A stretch of 64,000 nt of DNA, from positions 749 to 64,748 of the forward strand of contig NZ_JYNL01000004.1 of the NCBI RefSeq assembly GCF_001044235.1. Direction: 5' to 3'. This stretch comes from Mycolicibacterium chlorophenolicum. Lineage in GTDB: Bacteria > Actinomycetota > Actinomycetes > Mycobacteriales > Mycobacteriaceae. Each line of letters opens with the position of its first letter. Positions within the stretch are counted from its first letter, which is position 1. Below, in pieces: positions 1-7,984 of the stretch. Both the position numbers and the translations under genes were made by a program. Under the pieces are notes generated by a model that was given only the letters and a program-made list of their open reading frames with translations, ran no database searches and was not told the DNA's origin.

Positions 1-284
1 CGGATACCCGCCTCGGCGTACCGCGGCGCCGCGTCCCGGTGCACATAGGCGCTGGTGGCCTCGAACACCATGTCGGGCATCTCGTCGCGGGCCAGCAGCC
101 AATCCACACCCTCATGCGAGGTCTCCAACCCGAGCTTGCGCGCCCGCGCCAGACCCTCACTGTCCGGATCGATACCGATCATCCAGCGCGGCTCCAACCA
201 CTCCGAACGCAAGAGCTTGTACAACAGATCGGTACTGATGTTGCCCGACCCGACGATCGCCACAGACGCTTTGTTGCCGGCCAT
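1..284 (-). CDS. hsaG: Acetaldehyde dehydrogenase HsaG, N-terminal part (cut by window edge)
   Basis: The 94 visible residues begin [18 protein letters not shown], a Rossmann GxGxxx motif, and continue with the conserved [25 protein letters not shown] stretch in pieces typical of acylating acetaldehyde dehydrogenases. In the cholesterol pathway HsaG converts the aldehyde released by the HsaF aldolase to its acyl-CoA. The start is the ATG just upstream of the nucleotide-binding motif. It lies 8 bp downstream of the hsaE stop on the same strand, the Rv3535c/Rv3536c order, so the two are probably cotranscribed. The C-terminal catalytic part lies outside the window. Confidence 0.9.
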   Translation of the reverse strand, partial: MAGNKASVAIVGSGNISTDLLYKLLRSEWLEPRWMIGIDPDSEGLARARKLGLETSHEGVDWLLARDEMPDMVFEATSAYVHRDAAPRYAEAGI

Positions 285-292
285 AGAGGCTC

Positions 293-1078
293 CTATTCGA
301 AATCCAGTCGTACTGAACCTAACCCGCTGAAGTCGGCGACGAAATGGCTGCCGGGGGGTGCATCTATCGCACGCGTGCACGACCCCGGCAGCACGATGTC
401 GCCGGCTCGGAGGCGGACGCCGAAACTCTCGACCTTGCGGGCCAGCCAGGCCACCGCGGTCACCGGATTGCCCAGCACCGCATCGCTGCGCCCTTCGGCG
501 ACGACCTCACCGTTGTTGGTGAGCACCGCGTCGATCGCACGGATATCGATGTCCTTGGGCGACACCCGAGCCTCACCGAGCACCCACCCTGCCGACGACG
601 CGTTGTCGGCGATGGTGTCGCACAACTTGATCTGCCAGTTGGTGATCCGGGTGTCGATCAACTCGATCGCGGGCGCGAAGGCCGCTGTCGCCGCCAGCAC
701 ATCGTCCTCGGTGCACCCCGCGCCGGGAAGATCGTCGGACAGGATGAACCCGACCTCGACCTCGACCCGCGGATAGAGGTATTTCGCCGACTCGACCGGG
801 CGATCCTCGAAGACCTCCATGTCGTCGAGCAGATGCCCGTAGTCCGGCTCGTCGACGTTCATCATCTTCTGCATGGCCTCCGAGGAGAGGCCCACCTTGT
901 GGCCGATCACCCGGGCACCGTCGGCAATTTTCGCCCGGATGTTGATCAGCTGGATCTCGTAGGCGTCGACGACATCGATGTCGGCGTGCCGCTCGGTCAG
1001 CGGGGAGATCGGCTCGCGGGTTCGCTCGGCCTCGGCCAGCTCGGCGGCGAGCTTCTCGCGCACCTCGGTGGGCAACAT
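293..1078 (-). CDS. hsaE: 2-hydroxypenta-2,4-dienoate hydratase HsaE
   Basis: The product is 261 aa, the usual length of the family. It starts [18 protein letters not shown] and carries [24 protein letters not shown], the metal-ligand-type segment [12 protein letters not shown] and a C-terminal [16 protein letters not shown]. These are characteristic of MhpD/HsaE hydratases, which hydrate the dienoate formed after meta-cleavage of the steroid A ring. The start was chosen at the first Met of the conserved domain; the open frame runs about 2 kb further upstream opposite kstD, but that part is antisense. The gene is divergent from kstD, with a KstR box 58 bp upstream of its start, and is followed by hsaG. 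Confidence 0.92.
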   Translation of the reverse strand: MLPTEVREKLAAELAEAERTREPISPLTERHADIDVVDAYEIQLINIRAKIADGARVIGHKVGLSSEAMQKMMNVDEPDYGHLLDDMEVFEDRPVESAKYLYPRVEVEVGFILSDDLPGAGCTEDDVLAATAAFAPAIELIDTRITNWQIKLCDTIADNASSAGWVLGEARVSPKDIDIRAIDAVLTNNGEVVAEGRSDAVLGNPVTAVAWLARKVESFGVRLRAGDIVLPGSCTRAIDAPPGSHFVADFSGLGSVRLDFE

Positions 1079-1135
1079 TTGGTGAAGTCCCCTCGTTTCG
1101 TCGACCGGCACAGTTGTTAGTCGGCCGGGCAATTC

Positions 1136-1149
1136 TATAACGTGTTCTA
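1136..1149. promoter_or_regulatory. KstR operator between hsaE and kstD
   Basis: The 14 bp TATAACGTGTTCTA match the KstR consensus TnnAACnnGTTnnA at every fixed position. The box ends one base before the ATG chosen for kstD and overlaps an in-frame GTG at 1142. This argues against that GTG being the start and suggests the kstD transcript has little or no leader. The box sits between two divergent steroid genes and could repress both until cholesterol-derived CoA thioesters release KstR (established for KstR; inferred here). Confidence 0.88.
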
Positions 1150-1150
1150 C

Positions 1151-2833
1151 ATGACGGAGCAGGAGTATGACGTCGTCGTGGTGGGCAGCGGCGCCGCGGG
1201 CATGGTCGCCGCCCTCACCGCCGCTCACCAGGGCCTCTCGACGATAGTCGTCGAGAAGGCCCCGCACTACGGTGGTTCCACCGCACGTTCGGGCGGCGGA
1301 GTGTGGATTCCGAACAACGAGATCCTGAAGCGGGACGGGGTGAGCGACACCCGCGAGGCCGCGCGCACCTACCTGCACGCGATCATCGGTGACGTGGTGC
1401 CGCCCGAGAAGATCGACACCTATCTCGACCGGGGTCCGGAGATGTTGTCGTTCGTGCTGAAGCACTCGCCGTTGAAGCTGTGCTGGGTGCCGAACTACTC
1501 CGACTACTACCCCGAGTCCCCGGGCGGGAAGTCCACCGGACGATCGGTGGAACCCAAACCCTTCGACGCCAAGAAGCTCGGAGCCGACATGAAAGGCCTC
1601 GAGCCGCCGTACGGCAAGGTGCCGCTCAACGTGGTCGTCATGCAGCAGGACTACGTGCGGCTCAACCAGCTCAAGCGGCATCCGCGCGGAGTGTTGCGCA
1701 GCCTCAAGGTCGGCGCCCGCACGATGTGGGCGCAGGCGACGGGAAAGAACCTCGTCGGTATGGGCCGCGCGCTCATCGCGCCGCTGCGCATCGGCCTCAA
1801 GGAAGCCGGCGTCCCGGTGCGGCTGAACACGGCGATGACCGACCTGTATGTCGAGGACGGTGTCGTACGCGGTATCTACATCCGCAACACCGAGGATCCG
1901 GAAAGCGCTGAGCCGCAATTGATCCGGGCCCGGCGAGGCGTGATCCTGGGCAGCGGCGGATTCGAGCACAACGAGCAGATGCGGGTCAAGTACCAGCGCG
2001 CACCCATCACCACCGAGTGGACGGTCGGCGCGGTGGCCAACACCGGCGACGGCATCGTCGCCGCCGAGAAGCTGGGCGCCGCACTCGACGTCATGGAGGA
2101 CGCGTGGTGGGGCCCGACGGTGCCGCTGGTCGGGGCGCCGTGGTTCGCACTGTCGGAGCGCAACTCCCCGGGCTCGATCATCGTCAACATGAACGGCAAG
2201 CGGTTCATGAACGAGTCGATGCCCTACGTCGAGGCGTGCCACCACATGTACGGCGGCCAGTACGGACAGGGCCAGGGGCCCGGCGAGAACATCCCGGCCT
2301 GGCTGGTGTTCGACCAGCAGTATCGGGACCGCTATATCTTCGCCGGACTTCAACCGGGACAACGGATTCCGAACAAATGGATGGAATCCGGGGTCATCGT
2401 CAAGGCCGACACCCTCGCCGAGCTGGCCGCCAAGACGGGCCTGCCCGCCGATACGTTCACCGCCACCGTCGAGCGCTTCAACGGATTCGCCCGCACCGGG
2501 GTCGACGAGGACTTCAAGCGTGGGCAGAGCGCGTACGACCGCTACTACGGCGATCCGACGAACAAGCCGAATCCGAACCTCGGCGAGATCAGCCACGGCC
2601 CGTTCTACGCCGCCAAGATGGTCCCCGGTGACCTGGGCACCAAGGGCGGCATCGTCACCGACACCCACGGCCGCGCGCTGCGCGACGACGGTTCGGTCAT
2701 CGACGGCCTCTACGCCGCGGGTAATGTCAGCGCCCCCGTGATGGGCCACACCTACCCCGGTCCGGGCGGGACCATCGGCCCGGCCATGACGTTCGGTTAT
2801 CTGGCGGCACTTCACCTGGCCGGCAAGGAGTAA
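1151..2833 (+). CDS. kstD: 3-ketosteroid delta1-dehydrogenase KstD
   Basis: This FAD-dependent enzyme introduces the C1-C2 double bond of the steroid A ring before 9-alpha-hydroxylation opens ring B. The 560-aa product starts MTEQEYDVVVVGSGAAGM with the dinucleotide-binding motif, followed by the substrate-side ARSGGGVWIPNN segment. It ends with HTYPGPGGTIGPAMTFGY, in which Tyr535 and Gly539 correspond to the catalytic Tyr487/Gly491 of Rhodococcus KstD1. The start at 1151 was preferred over a GTG at 1142, which lies inside the KstR box. It is followed after 3 bp by the MaoC hydratase gene. Orthologue of Rv3537. Confidence 0.95.
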   Translation: MTEQEYDVVVVGSGAAGMVAALTAAHQGLSTIVVEKAPHYGGSTARSGGGVWIPNNEILKRDGVSDTREAARTYLHAIIGDVVPPEKIDTYLDRGPEMLSFVLKHSPLKLCWVPNYSDYYPESPGGKSTGRSVEPKPFDAKKLGADMKGLEPPYGKVPLNVVVMQQDYVRLNQLKRHPRGVLRSLKVGARTMWAQATGKNLVGMGRALIAPLRIGLKEAGVPVRLNTAMTDLYVEDGVVRGIYIRNTEDPESAEPQLIRARRGVILGSGGFEHNEQMRVKYQRAPITTEWTVGAVANTGDGIVAAEKLGAALDVMEDAWWGPTVPLVGAPWFALSERNSPGSIIVNMNGKRFMNESMPYVEACHHMYGGQYGQGQGPGENIPAWLVFDQQYRDRYIFAGLQPGQRIPNKWMESGVIVKADTLAELAAKTGLPADTFTATVERFNGFARTGVDEDFKRGQSAYDRYYGDPTNKPNPNLGEISHGPFYAAKMVPGDLGTKGGIVTDTHGRALRDDGSVIDGLYAAGNVSAPVMGHTYPGPGGTIGPAMTFGYLAALHLAGKE

Positions 2834-2836
2834 CGC

Positions 2837-3709
2837 GTGCCCATCAACCTCGACGAGGCCATCGGCGCCGAACTCGACCCGGTCGAGTTCTCCTGGAGCA
2901 GCAGCGACATTCAGCTCTACCACCTGGGTCTCGGCGCGGGCGCCGACCCGATGGACAAGCGGGAGCTGCGCTATCTGACCGACGGCACACCGCAGGTGTT
3001 GCCGACGTTCGGCAATGTGGCACAGAGCTTCCACATGACCGAGCCGCCGGCGGTGAAGTTCCCCGGTATCGACATCGAGTTGAGCAGGGTGCTGCACGCC
3101 AGCGAGGCGGTCACCGTCCCCGGCCCGATCCCCCCTGCGGGCACCGGCATCGCGGTCACCCGCTTCACCGAGATCTGGGACAAGGGCAAGGCCGCTGTCA
3201 TCTGGTCCGAGACCGAGGTCAAGGATCCCGACGGCACGCTGCTGTGGACCCAGAAGCGATCGATCTTCGCCCGCGGCGAGGGCGGTTTCGGCGGCGACCG
3301 CGGCCCGTCCGGGTCGTCCGCGGCGCCGGAGCGCGCGCCCGATCTCGAACTCTCACTCCCGACGTCACCGCAGCAGGCGCTGCTCTACCGGATGTGCGGT
3401 GACCGCAATCCGCTGCATTCGGACCCGGATTTCGCTGCCGCAGCAGGCTTTCCGCGTCCCATCCTGCACGGGCTGTGCACCTACGGCATGACCTGCAAGG
3501 CGCTGGTGGACGCCCTGCTCGACGGAGACGTCAGCGGATGCGCCTCCTACGGCGCGCGGATGGCCGGCGTGGTGTTCCCCGGCGAGACGCTGCGCGTCAG
3601 CGTCTGGAAGAACTCCGGCGACGACCGGGCCGGCTACTCCGCGGTGGTCACCGCACCGGAGCGGGACGACGCGGTGGCTCTGGCCGGTATCGAGTTCGTC
3701 CCCGTCTGA
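2837..3709 (+). CDS. MaoC-like enoyl-CoA hydratase (Rv3538 / Hsd4B type)
   Basis: The 290-aa product has the double hot-dog architecture of type 2 enoyl-CoA hydratases. The hydratase motif is in the C-terminal half, around residues 190-215 (RMCGDRNPLHSDPDFAAAAG then PILHGLCTYG), with the catalytic Asp/His. It begins with a GTG 3 bp after the kstD stop, so it is in the kstD operon. Rv3538 is its positional counterpart and is assigned to side-chain beta-oxidation of steroid CoA esters; the exact substrate cannot be read from sequence. It is the last steroid gene before the 37-kb block. Confidence 0.88.
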   Translation: MPINLDEAIGAELDPVEFSWSSSDIQLYHLGLGAGADPMDKRELRYLTDGTPQVLPTFGNVAQSFHMTEPPAVKFPGIDIELSRVLHASEAVTVPGPIPPAGTGIAVTRFTEIWDKGKAAVIWSETEVKDPDGTLLWTQKRSIFARGEGGFGGDRGPSGSSAAPERAPDLELSLPTSPQQALLYRMCGDRNPLHSDPDFAAAAGFPRPILHGLCTYGMTCKALVDALLDGDVSGCASYGARMAGVVFPGETLRVSVWKNSGDDRAGYSAVVTAPERDDAVALAGIEFVPV

Positions 3710-3722
3710 CAGCCGGCGGTTT

Positions 3723-4220
3723 CTACTTGCAGAGATCCGCGATGTGGTTGGCGGTTGTCTGAGCGTTGGTCAGCCGGTCCTTCTGAGCGGCGTCGTCAGG
3801 CTTCACTCCGGCGAGCTGACCCATGCCGATGTATTGGAGATCGTTGGCAAAGGACCGCGCCGCGTCCGCAAGATCGGCCGGCACGCCACCGTTGAGCCTC
3901 GACAACAGGAACTGGCCACCGCCCAGGGTTGCCAGGCGAGCGTTGGCCGCCACAGCCTGGGTCGCCACCTGGTCCCTGCCGAGATCGGCATTGGTTTGCA
4001 GCGACACCGCGTTCCGCACCAGGTCGAATGCTTCGCACACTTGGGTCTTCGCTTCCGCAGGCTGTTGGCCACCGGATGTCTGAGAGTCGCGGTCGGGCGA
4101 CGACCGCACCACCGCCCAGATCGCAAGAGCAACTGCTACCGCAGCGACCGCCAAGGCGACCGGGGCAATCCAGCTCATCGGCCTGCGCGGTGTCGAGTGT
4201 TCGGACGTGGTTGGCGACAT
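3723..4220 (-). CDS. Small membrane-anchored conserved hypothetical protein
   Basis: The product is 165 aa from an ATG at 4220 (MSPTTSEHSTPRRPMSW). One transmembrane helix at about residues 14-36 (IAPVALAVAAVAVALAIWAVV) is followed by an outside-facing domain of about 120 residues. That domain contains two cysteines (TQVCEAF near its start and HIADLCK at the C-terminus) that could form a disulfide. The pattern is common among mycobacterial exported conserved proteins, but I do not recognise a function. It is convergent with the MaoC gene, with only 13 bp between the stops. Confidence 0.7.
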   Translation of the reverse strand: MSPTTSEHSTPRRPMSWIAPVALAVAAVAVALAIWAVVRSSPDRDSQTSGGQQPAEAKTQVCEAFDLVRNAVSLQTNADLGRDQVATQAVAANARLATLGGGQFLLSRLNGGVPADLADAARSFANDLQYIGMGQLAGVKPDDAAQKDRLTNAQTTANHIADLCK

Positions 4221-4306
4221 GGAGGCGATACTAGCCGGGCGCGGGTGGTGCGCTGCACGCTGGTGGCCAAACCGCCTCTGAGATAACAATATTCGGCCAC
4301 GACGGC

Positions 4307-4342
4307 AGTGCGGGCGCCGATGGTCACATCGACGCCCGCACT
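4307..4342. terminator. Strong hairpin, probable transcription terminator
   Basis: A 10-bp stem (AGTGCGGGCG pairing with CGCCCGCACT) is extended by a 5-bp inner stem (CGATG/CATCG) around a GTCA loop, with one C-A mismatch between them. It lies 45 bp beyond the stop of the glycine-rich gene and before the next gene on the same strand. There is no T-run, as is usual in mycobacterial terminators, so this is a call from structure only. Confidence 0.6.
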
Positions 4343-4386
4343 ATCATCATGGTCCGGGCCGGTATGGGTCCCGGTTCCCTGCCTGC

Positions 4387-5589
4387 CTAGGGAGTGCTGG
4401 CGGGGGAACCCGCGGTCCCATCCGCGCCGTCGCTACCCAGCGAGCCTCCCGCACCGCCGGCGCCTGCTGCGCCACCCTTGGCGGTGCCTGTCGTCGCCGC
4501 GTCGCCGCCATCGCCGCCGTCGCCGCCGTTTCCGGTGAAGCCGGTCGAGTTGCCACCGTCACCACCGTCGCCACCGGTCGCCTTTCCGGAACCGGTGGTG
4601 GCATCGCCGCCGTCGCCGGCGTCGCCGCCGGTACCGGAGCCTCCGGCATCGCCGCCGTCACCGCCCTTGCCGCCCTCGGCCGCGGCGGCACCGGAAGCGG
4701 TCGCATTACCGCCGTTGCCCGCGTCGCCACCGGTGCCGCCGACCGAGGATGTGCCGCCGGCGCCGCCGTCACCGCCGGTGGCCGTCACACCAGTGCCCGA
4801 GCCGGCTTGCGCGTCCCCGCCGTCTCCGCCGACACCGGCGACACCATTGGGGTCATGATTGAGGCCGCCGGCCCCGCCCGTTCCGCCGGTGGCGCTGCCG
4901 TTGACCGACTCGGCGCCACCGCCCTTACCGCCGGCACCCGCCTGGCCACCGAACGTGCCTCCGGCACCTCCGGCACCGCCGGCTCCGCCTTGTGCGTCGG
5001 CCTCGTTGACGTCCTCCGTGGTCGGATCGTCCACGTCGTCGTTGAAGATGTCAGCGCCGGCCCCACCGTTTCCGCCATTGCCGAAGAATCCGGCGTTGCC
5101 GCCGGCACCGCCGGCCCCACCGTTCTTGCCCTCGACACCGGCACCGCCGTCGCCGCCGTTGCCGAACCACAGGCCGGCCCTACCGCCGTTACCTCCGTTG
5201 GCCCCGTCGCCGCCGTCACCGCCGAGGAGCCCGCCGCGTTGACCGTTGCAGGCTCGGCCTACGCAGTCGTCGGCGGCGTCGGCGCCGTCACCGATCAGCC
5301 AGCCGTTCGGCCCGATGATCGGACGGAGTGCGACGGCGGCCGCCGGTGTGATGGCAGCATTCGCCGGGCCGTCGTCGCCGGTCACACAATCCGCGCCTGC
5401 GACAGCGCAGTCCTCCCCGGTGGACGCCAGCAGGACTTCGTAAGACACAGGAGACGTCGACTCGGCCGGCACGAGTGACAGCGCTCCGGCGTAGGCCATC
5501 GCCGCGCCGGCGACGCCGGCGGTCACTCCGGCTCTCAAATAGGTCCGCGCCCCGAGCGGGCGCATGTTCTTGTGCGAATGTTTTGACAT
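4387..5589 (-). CDS. PGRS-like glycine-rich exported protein without a PE domain
   Basis: The 400-aa product starts MSKHSHKNMRPLGARTYLR and has a probable signal or anchor segment (AGVTAGVAGAAMAYAGALSLV). Two CxxxxDC-type motifs (EDCAVAGADCV; DDCVGRACNGQRGG) follow. From about residue 118 there are dense GGxGG repeats such as NGGNGGRAG, GNGGDGGAGV and GGAGGAGG, closely resembling PE_PGRS proteins. The linker LRPIIGPNGWLIGDGADA resembles the GRPLI-type linker ahead of PGRS domains, but there is no PE domain. AAGGGGGGTTT upstream of the ATG is a good ribosome site. It may be a surface or envelope protein; its role is unknown. Confidence 0.8.
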   Translation of the reverse strand: MSKHSHKNMRPLGARTYLRAGVTAGVAGAAMAYAGALSLVPAESTSPVSYEVLLASTGEDCAVAGADCVTGDDGPANAAITPAAAVALRPIIGPNGWLIGDGADAADDCVGRACNGQRGGLLGGDGGDGANGGNGGRAGLWFGNGGDGGAGVEGKNGGAGGAGGNAGFFGNGGNGGAGADIFNDDVDDPTTEDVNEADAQGGAGGAGGAGGTFGGQAGAGGKGGGAESVNGSATGGTGGAGGLNHDPNGVAGVGGDGGDAQAGSGTGVTATGGDGGAGGTSSVGGTGGDAGNGGNATASGAAAAEGGKGGDGGDAGGSGTGGDAGDGGDATTGSGKATGGDGGDGGNSTGFTGNGGDGGDGGDAATTGTAKGGAAGAGGAGGSLGSDGADGTAGSPASTP

Positions 5590-6194
5590 GAGAGAAACCC
5601 CCCTTGGACGGTTGCGATCGGATCCCCTCTCGCAGCAGTCACACTAAACAATCGTCGGCGTCGCGACAGCGAAAACTCGCATTTGCTGCACTTCGTGTCT
5701 CAGCGGTAAAGCCTGCCTCGGAGGCGCCGAAGAGTCCGCAACCGAGGAGTCCTGCGGGAACGCGCTGCGGTGGGCCGGCTGCCCACTCGTGACACCGTGA
5801 GCACATCGTTCCCATCGCAATCACAACTCCGCGGTCCATGCGTCAGGCCGCCGTCGCGATCGTCCCGAATGACTGCCCGACAACACGTGTCGTCCTTTCG
5901 GCACCCCGCCGAGTTCGATTCGATCTGGCAGTACTGACGGGACAAGCCGTGTCTCCGTGTTTCCCCGTTCCTGCCCTAACGGAAACGATTCCCGCGCTGC
6001 TCACACTCGATGGACGCCGCGCCGTCACCGTTCGATTCGCGTCGTGCACAGATAGCTGAAGCCGGTTCGACAACCCGCGACGGACCTTCGTCCATTGCTC
6101 TCCTGCTGGCGCGGCGAAGGCATTAGCAGCGGTTTGTTAGGTTGCTCGAGGGGCAACCTCGCTGCTCGCTCAACGAAACCAGGAGGACATCGTC
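5590..6194. other. Intergenic region between divergent exported-protein genes
   Basis: These 605 bp separate the PGRS-like gene (minus strand) from the MPT63-like gene (plus strand) and presumably contain both promoters. Frames open on both strands but are short, lack ribosome sites and show no recognisable protein. I see no RNA gene or insertion-sequence end. Confidence 0.5.
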
Positions 6195-7127
6195 GTGAAC
6201 ATCAAGCCCGCTCTAGTCGCCGTGACCGCCGCTGCCGCGGCCGCCCTCGGCGTGGCCGGCGCGCCGTTTGCTTCGGCCGATCCGGAGGTCACGTACCTCG
6301 GACAGCCCGGAGAACTCGTCAACGGCACCGTCGTCCAGCACTGGACCGTCACCGGCCTGAAGCCGAGCACTGACACGATCCCCTACCAGCCCGTCGGCAC
6401 GTTGTGGGAGGCCACCGCCACCGACGAGGCCATCGCCGGCTCGGTGACCCCCATCGTCTCCAATTTGAATGCGCGTGCCCGCAACGGCGACACCTATCGC
6501 GTGCTGTTCGGCGTCGCGACGCCGCAGGGTGTGAATCCGTCGCCCCTGTCACAGGGCGAGAAGACCACCGGGAAGATCTACTTCGACGTCACCGGCGAGA
6601 AGCCCGACAGCGTCTTCTACGCCACCGGCGGACCTGACCCGATGCTGCTGTGGGTGGAGGCGCCGCCCGCTCCGCCGAGCGCGTCGAGCCGATCCCGCAC
6701 ACCGGCGGACACCGGTTCGTCGCCGGCCTCGTCGGGCGCGGCCGAGACGTCTCCGGAGGCTCCGGAGACGTCGACGACACCCACGCCCGGTGCCGCACCG
6801 GCTTCGGCCACCCCCGCGCCGACGGCCACCCCGCTGCCCGCAGGCAGTGCGGGCACCCCGCTGCCGCAGGGTAGCTCGGGCACGCCGCTTCCCGCCGGTA
6901 GTGCGGGCACGCCGCTCCCCGAGGGCGCCGCAGCGAGCCCGGCCCCGGTGCCGGCCGCCGTCAGCCCGGCCCCGGTGCCTGCCGCGGTCGCCCCGGCTCC
7001 GGCCGGCAGTGCGGGAACCCCGCTGCCCGCGGGCAGCACCGGCACTCCGATCCAGGGTGCGACCGCTCCGGCGACCGGCCCGGCCCCCGGCCCCACGACG
7101 ACCGTCGTCGTTCCGCCCCCGGCCTGA
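6195..7127 (+). CDS. Secreted MPT63-like (DUF1942) protein with Pro/Ala-rich repeat tail
   Basis: The product is 310 aa. A Sec signal peptide (NIKPALVAVTAAAAAALGVAGAPFASA, cleavage after ASA-DPE) leads into a domain of about 130 residues resembling MPT63. Supporting segments are DPEVTYLGQPGELVNGTVVQHWTV and, in pieces, YQPVGTLWEATAT, GVNPSPLSQGEKTTGKIYFDVTG and DPMLLWVEAP. The remaining 160 residues are low complexity, with 10-residue units like AGSAGTPLPx. The start is the GTG 8 bp after AGGAGG. MPT63 is a small immunoglobulin-like secreted antigen of unknown function; the long tail is not part of it. Confidence 0.82.
   Translation: MNIKPALVAVTAAAAAALGVAGAPFASADPEVTYLGQPGELVNGTVVQHWTVTGLKPSTDTIPYQPVGTLWEATATDEAIAGSVTPIVSNLNARARNGDTYRVLFGVATPQGVNPSPLSQGEKTTGKIYFDVTGEKPDSVFYATGGPDPMLLWVEAPPAPPSASSRSRTPADTGSSPASSGAAETSPEAPETSTTPTPGAAPASATPAPTATPLPAGSAGTPLPQGSSGTPLPAGSAGTPLPEGAAASPAPVPAAVSPAPVPAAVAPAPAGSAGTPLPAGSTGTPIQGATAPATGPAPGPTTTVVVPPPA
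6832..7050 (+). repeat. In-frame repeats encoding GS(A/S/T)GTPLP units
   Basis: Tandem, diverged 30-bp units encode (A/Q)GS(A/S)GTPLP. They are interrupted by two copies of SPAPVPAAV and then resume. The repeat stays in frame, so it is a coding repeat of the MPT63-like protein rather than a mobile or structural element. It is a site where length variation between strains would be expected. Confidence 0.75.
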
Positions 7128-7146
7128 CGTCCGCCGGGCCAGCGCG

Positions 7147-7854
7147 CTAGGAGTGCGAAGCCCACCAGGTGTACAGCTGAACCATGTTGGGACCCTGCGG
7201 TCCCGATTGCACCGCACTGACCATGAGATTCGCGTCCGTGGTCCACGCAACGGTCGGCTTGCTCTGCTGAAAGCCGCACACGAGCGTCCCAGCGGTCTCC
7301 TGTGGGGTGGCATTGCGTCGCCACGGTCCCGGCGACTGTATGTTGCCGGGACAGTCCACGACTGACGACGTGTTGACCACATCGTCGAACAGACCCTCGA
7401 GCGCATCGTTGTCCTTGGCCAGCGTGTACGTGGCCGAGAGTGGGCCCCCAGTATCGGCGTTCGGGGCGCAACTGAGCTGTACCAGCGCTCCTTTGGCGGG
7501 CACGACCGCTTCGCAGGAGTCCGCGGCATACCCTCGCGGCAGCATTGCGCGAAGCCGCGCCTCCGCCTGCTCCGGCGATTCGGTCTTTGTGGTGGCGCCC
7601 GCGTCGCCAGACGGCGCGTCGGTGTTCGGCGACGACGGCCAGAACGACCAGGCAAGTACCCCGAGGGCCACGATGGCGGCGGTGGCGGCCGCGATGAGCA
7701 CGACCGGCCGGTTGTCCCGCCGGACCGGACGGGGGTTGACCGACAGCGGTGAATCGAATCGGCGGTCCGTCGCAGCCGCCGACGTCGGCCGCGCGTCGCG
7801 CACGGACAGCGGTCCGGTGTCCTCGTCGTCGGGTTCCGTTTCTTGGGAACTCAT
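7147..7854 (-). CDS. Membrane-anchored protein with extracytoplasmic domain, function unknown
   Basis: The product is 235 aa. An acidic, Arg-containing cytoplasmic N-terminus of about 48 residues precedes one transmembrane helix (VVLIAAATAAIVALGVLAWSFW). An outside domain of about 160 residues follows. It contains four cysteines (DSCEAVV, VQLSCAPN, VVDCPGN, TLVCGFQ) that could form two disulfides, and it ends MVQLYTWWASHS. The layout resembles sensor-like or lipoprotein domains of mycobacteria, but there is no kinase domain. It is convergent with the MPT63-like gene (19 bp between stops). I do not recognise a function. Confidence 0.7.
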   Translation of the reverse strand: MSSQETEPDDEDTGPLSVRDARPTSAAATDRRFDSPLSVNPRPVRRDNRPVVLIAAATAAIVALGVLAWSFWPSSPNTDAPSGDAGATTKTESPEQAEARLRAMLPRGYAADSCEAVVPAKGALVQLSCAPNADTGGPLSATYTLAKDNDALEGLFDDVVNTSSVVDCPGNIQSPGPWRRNATPQETAGTLVCGFQQSKPTVAWTTDANLMVSAVQSGPQGPNMVQLYTWWASHS

Positions 7855-7984
7855 GCTGACTAGGCTAATGCGTGCTGGGTCTCGATCGCGTGAGGCTTTC
7901 GTGCAGGTGACGGCGCCCCCGCACCGCGGCGATCAGTTGATGCGCGAGCTCGCTGTTGGTGCGAACGTGGCGTGCCCTTGCCGT

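Noticed and set aside
1079..3097. Very long minus-strand frame continuing upstream of hsaE, opposite kstD
   Set aside because: It is the antisense of kstD in a GC-rich genome; its sequence is His/Arg-rich with no motif, and the conserved HsaE domain starts at 1078.
4400..5240. Possible CRISPR-like or tandem-repeat array
   Set aside because: Repeats are short, diverged multiples of three encoding GGxGG; there are no constant repeats with unique spacers.
4394..5478. Plus-strand proline/valine-rich frames opposite the glycine-rich gene
   Set aside because: They are the complement of GGx repeats; no ribosome site and no known domain. The minus-strand frame has a signal peptide and a good ribosome site.
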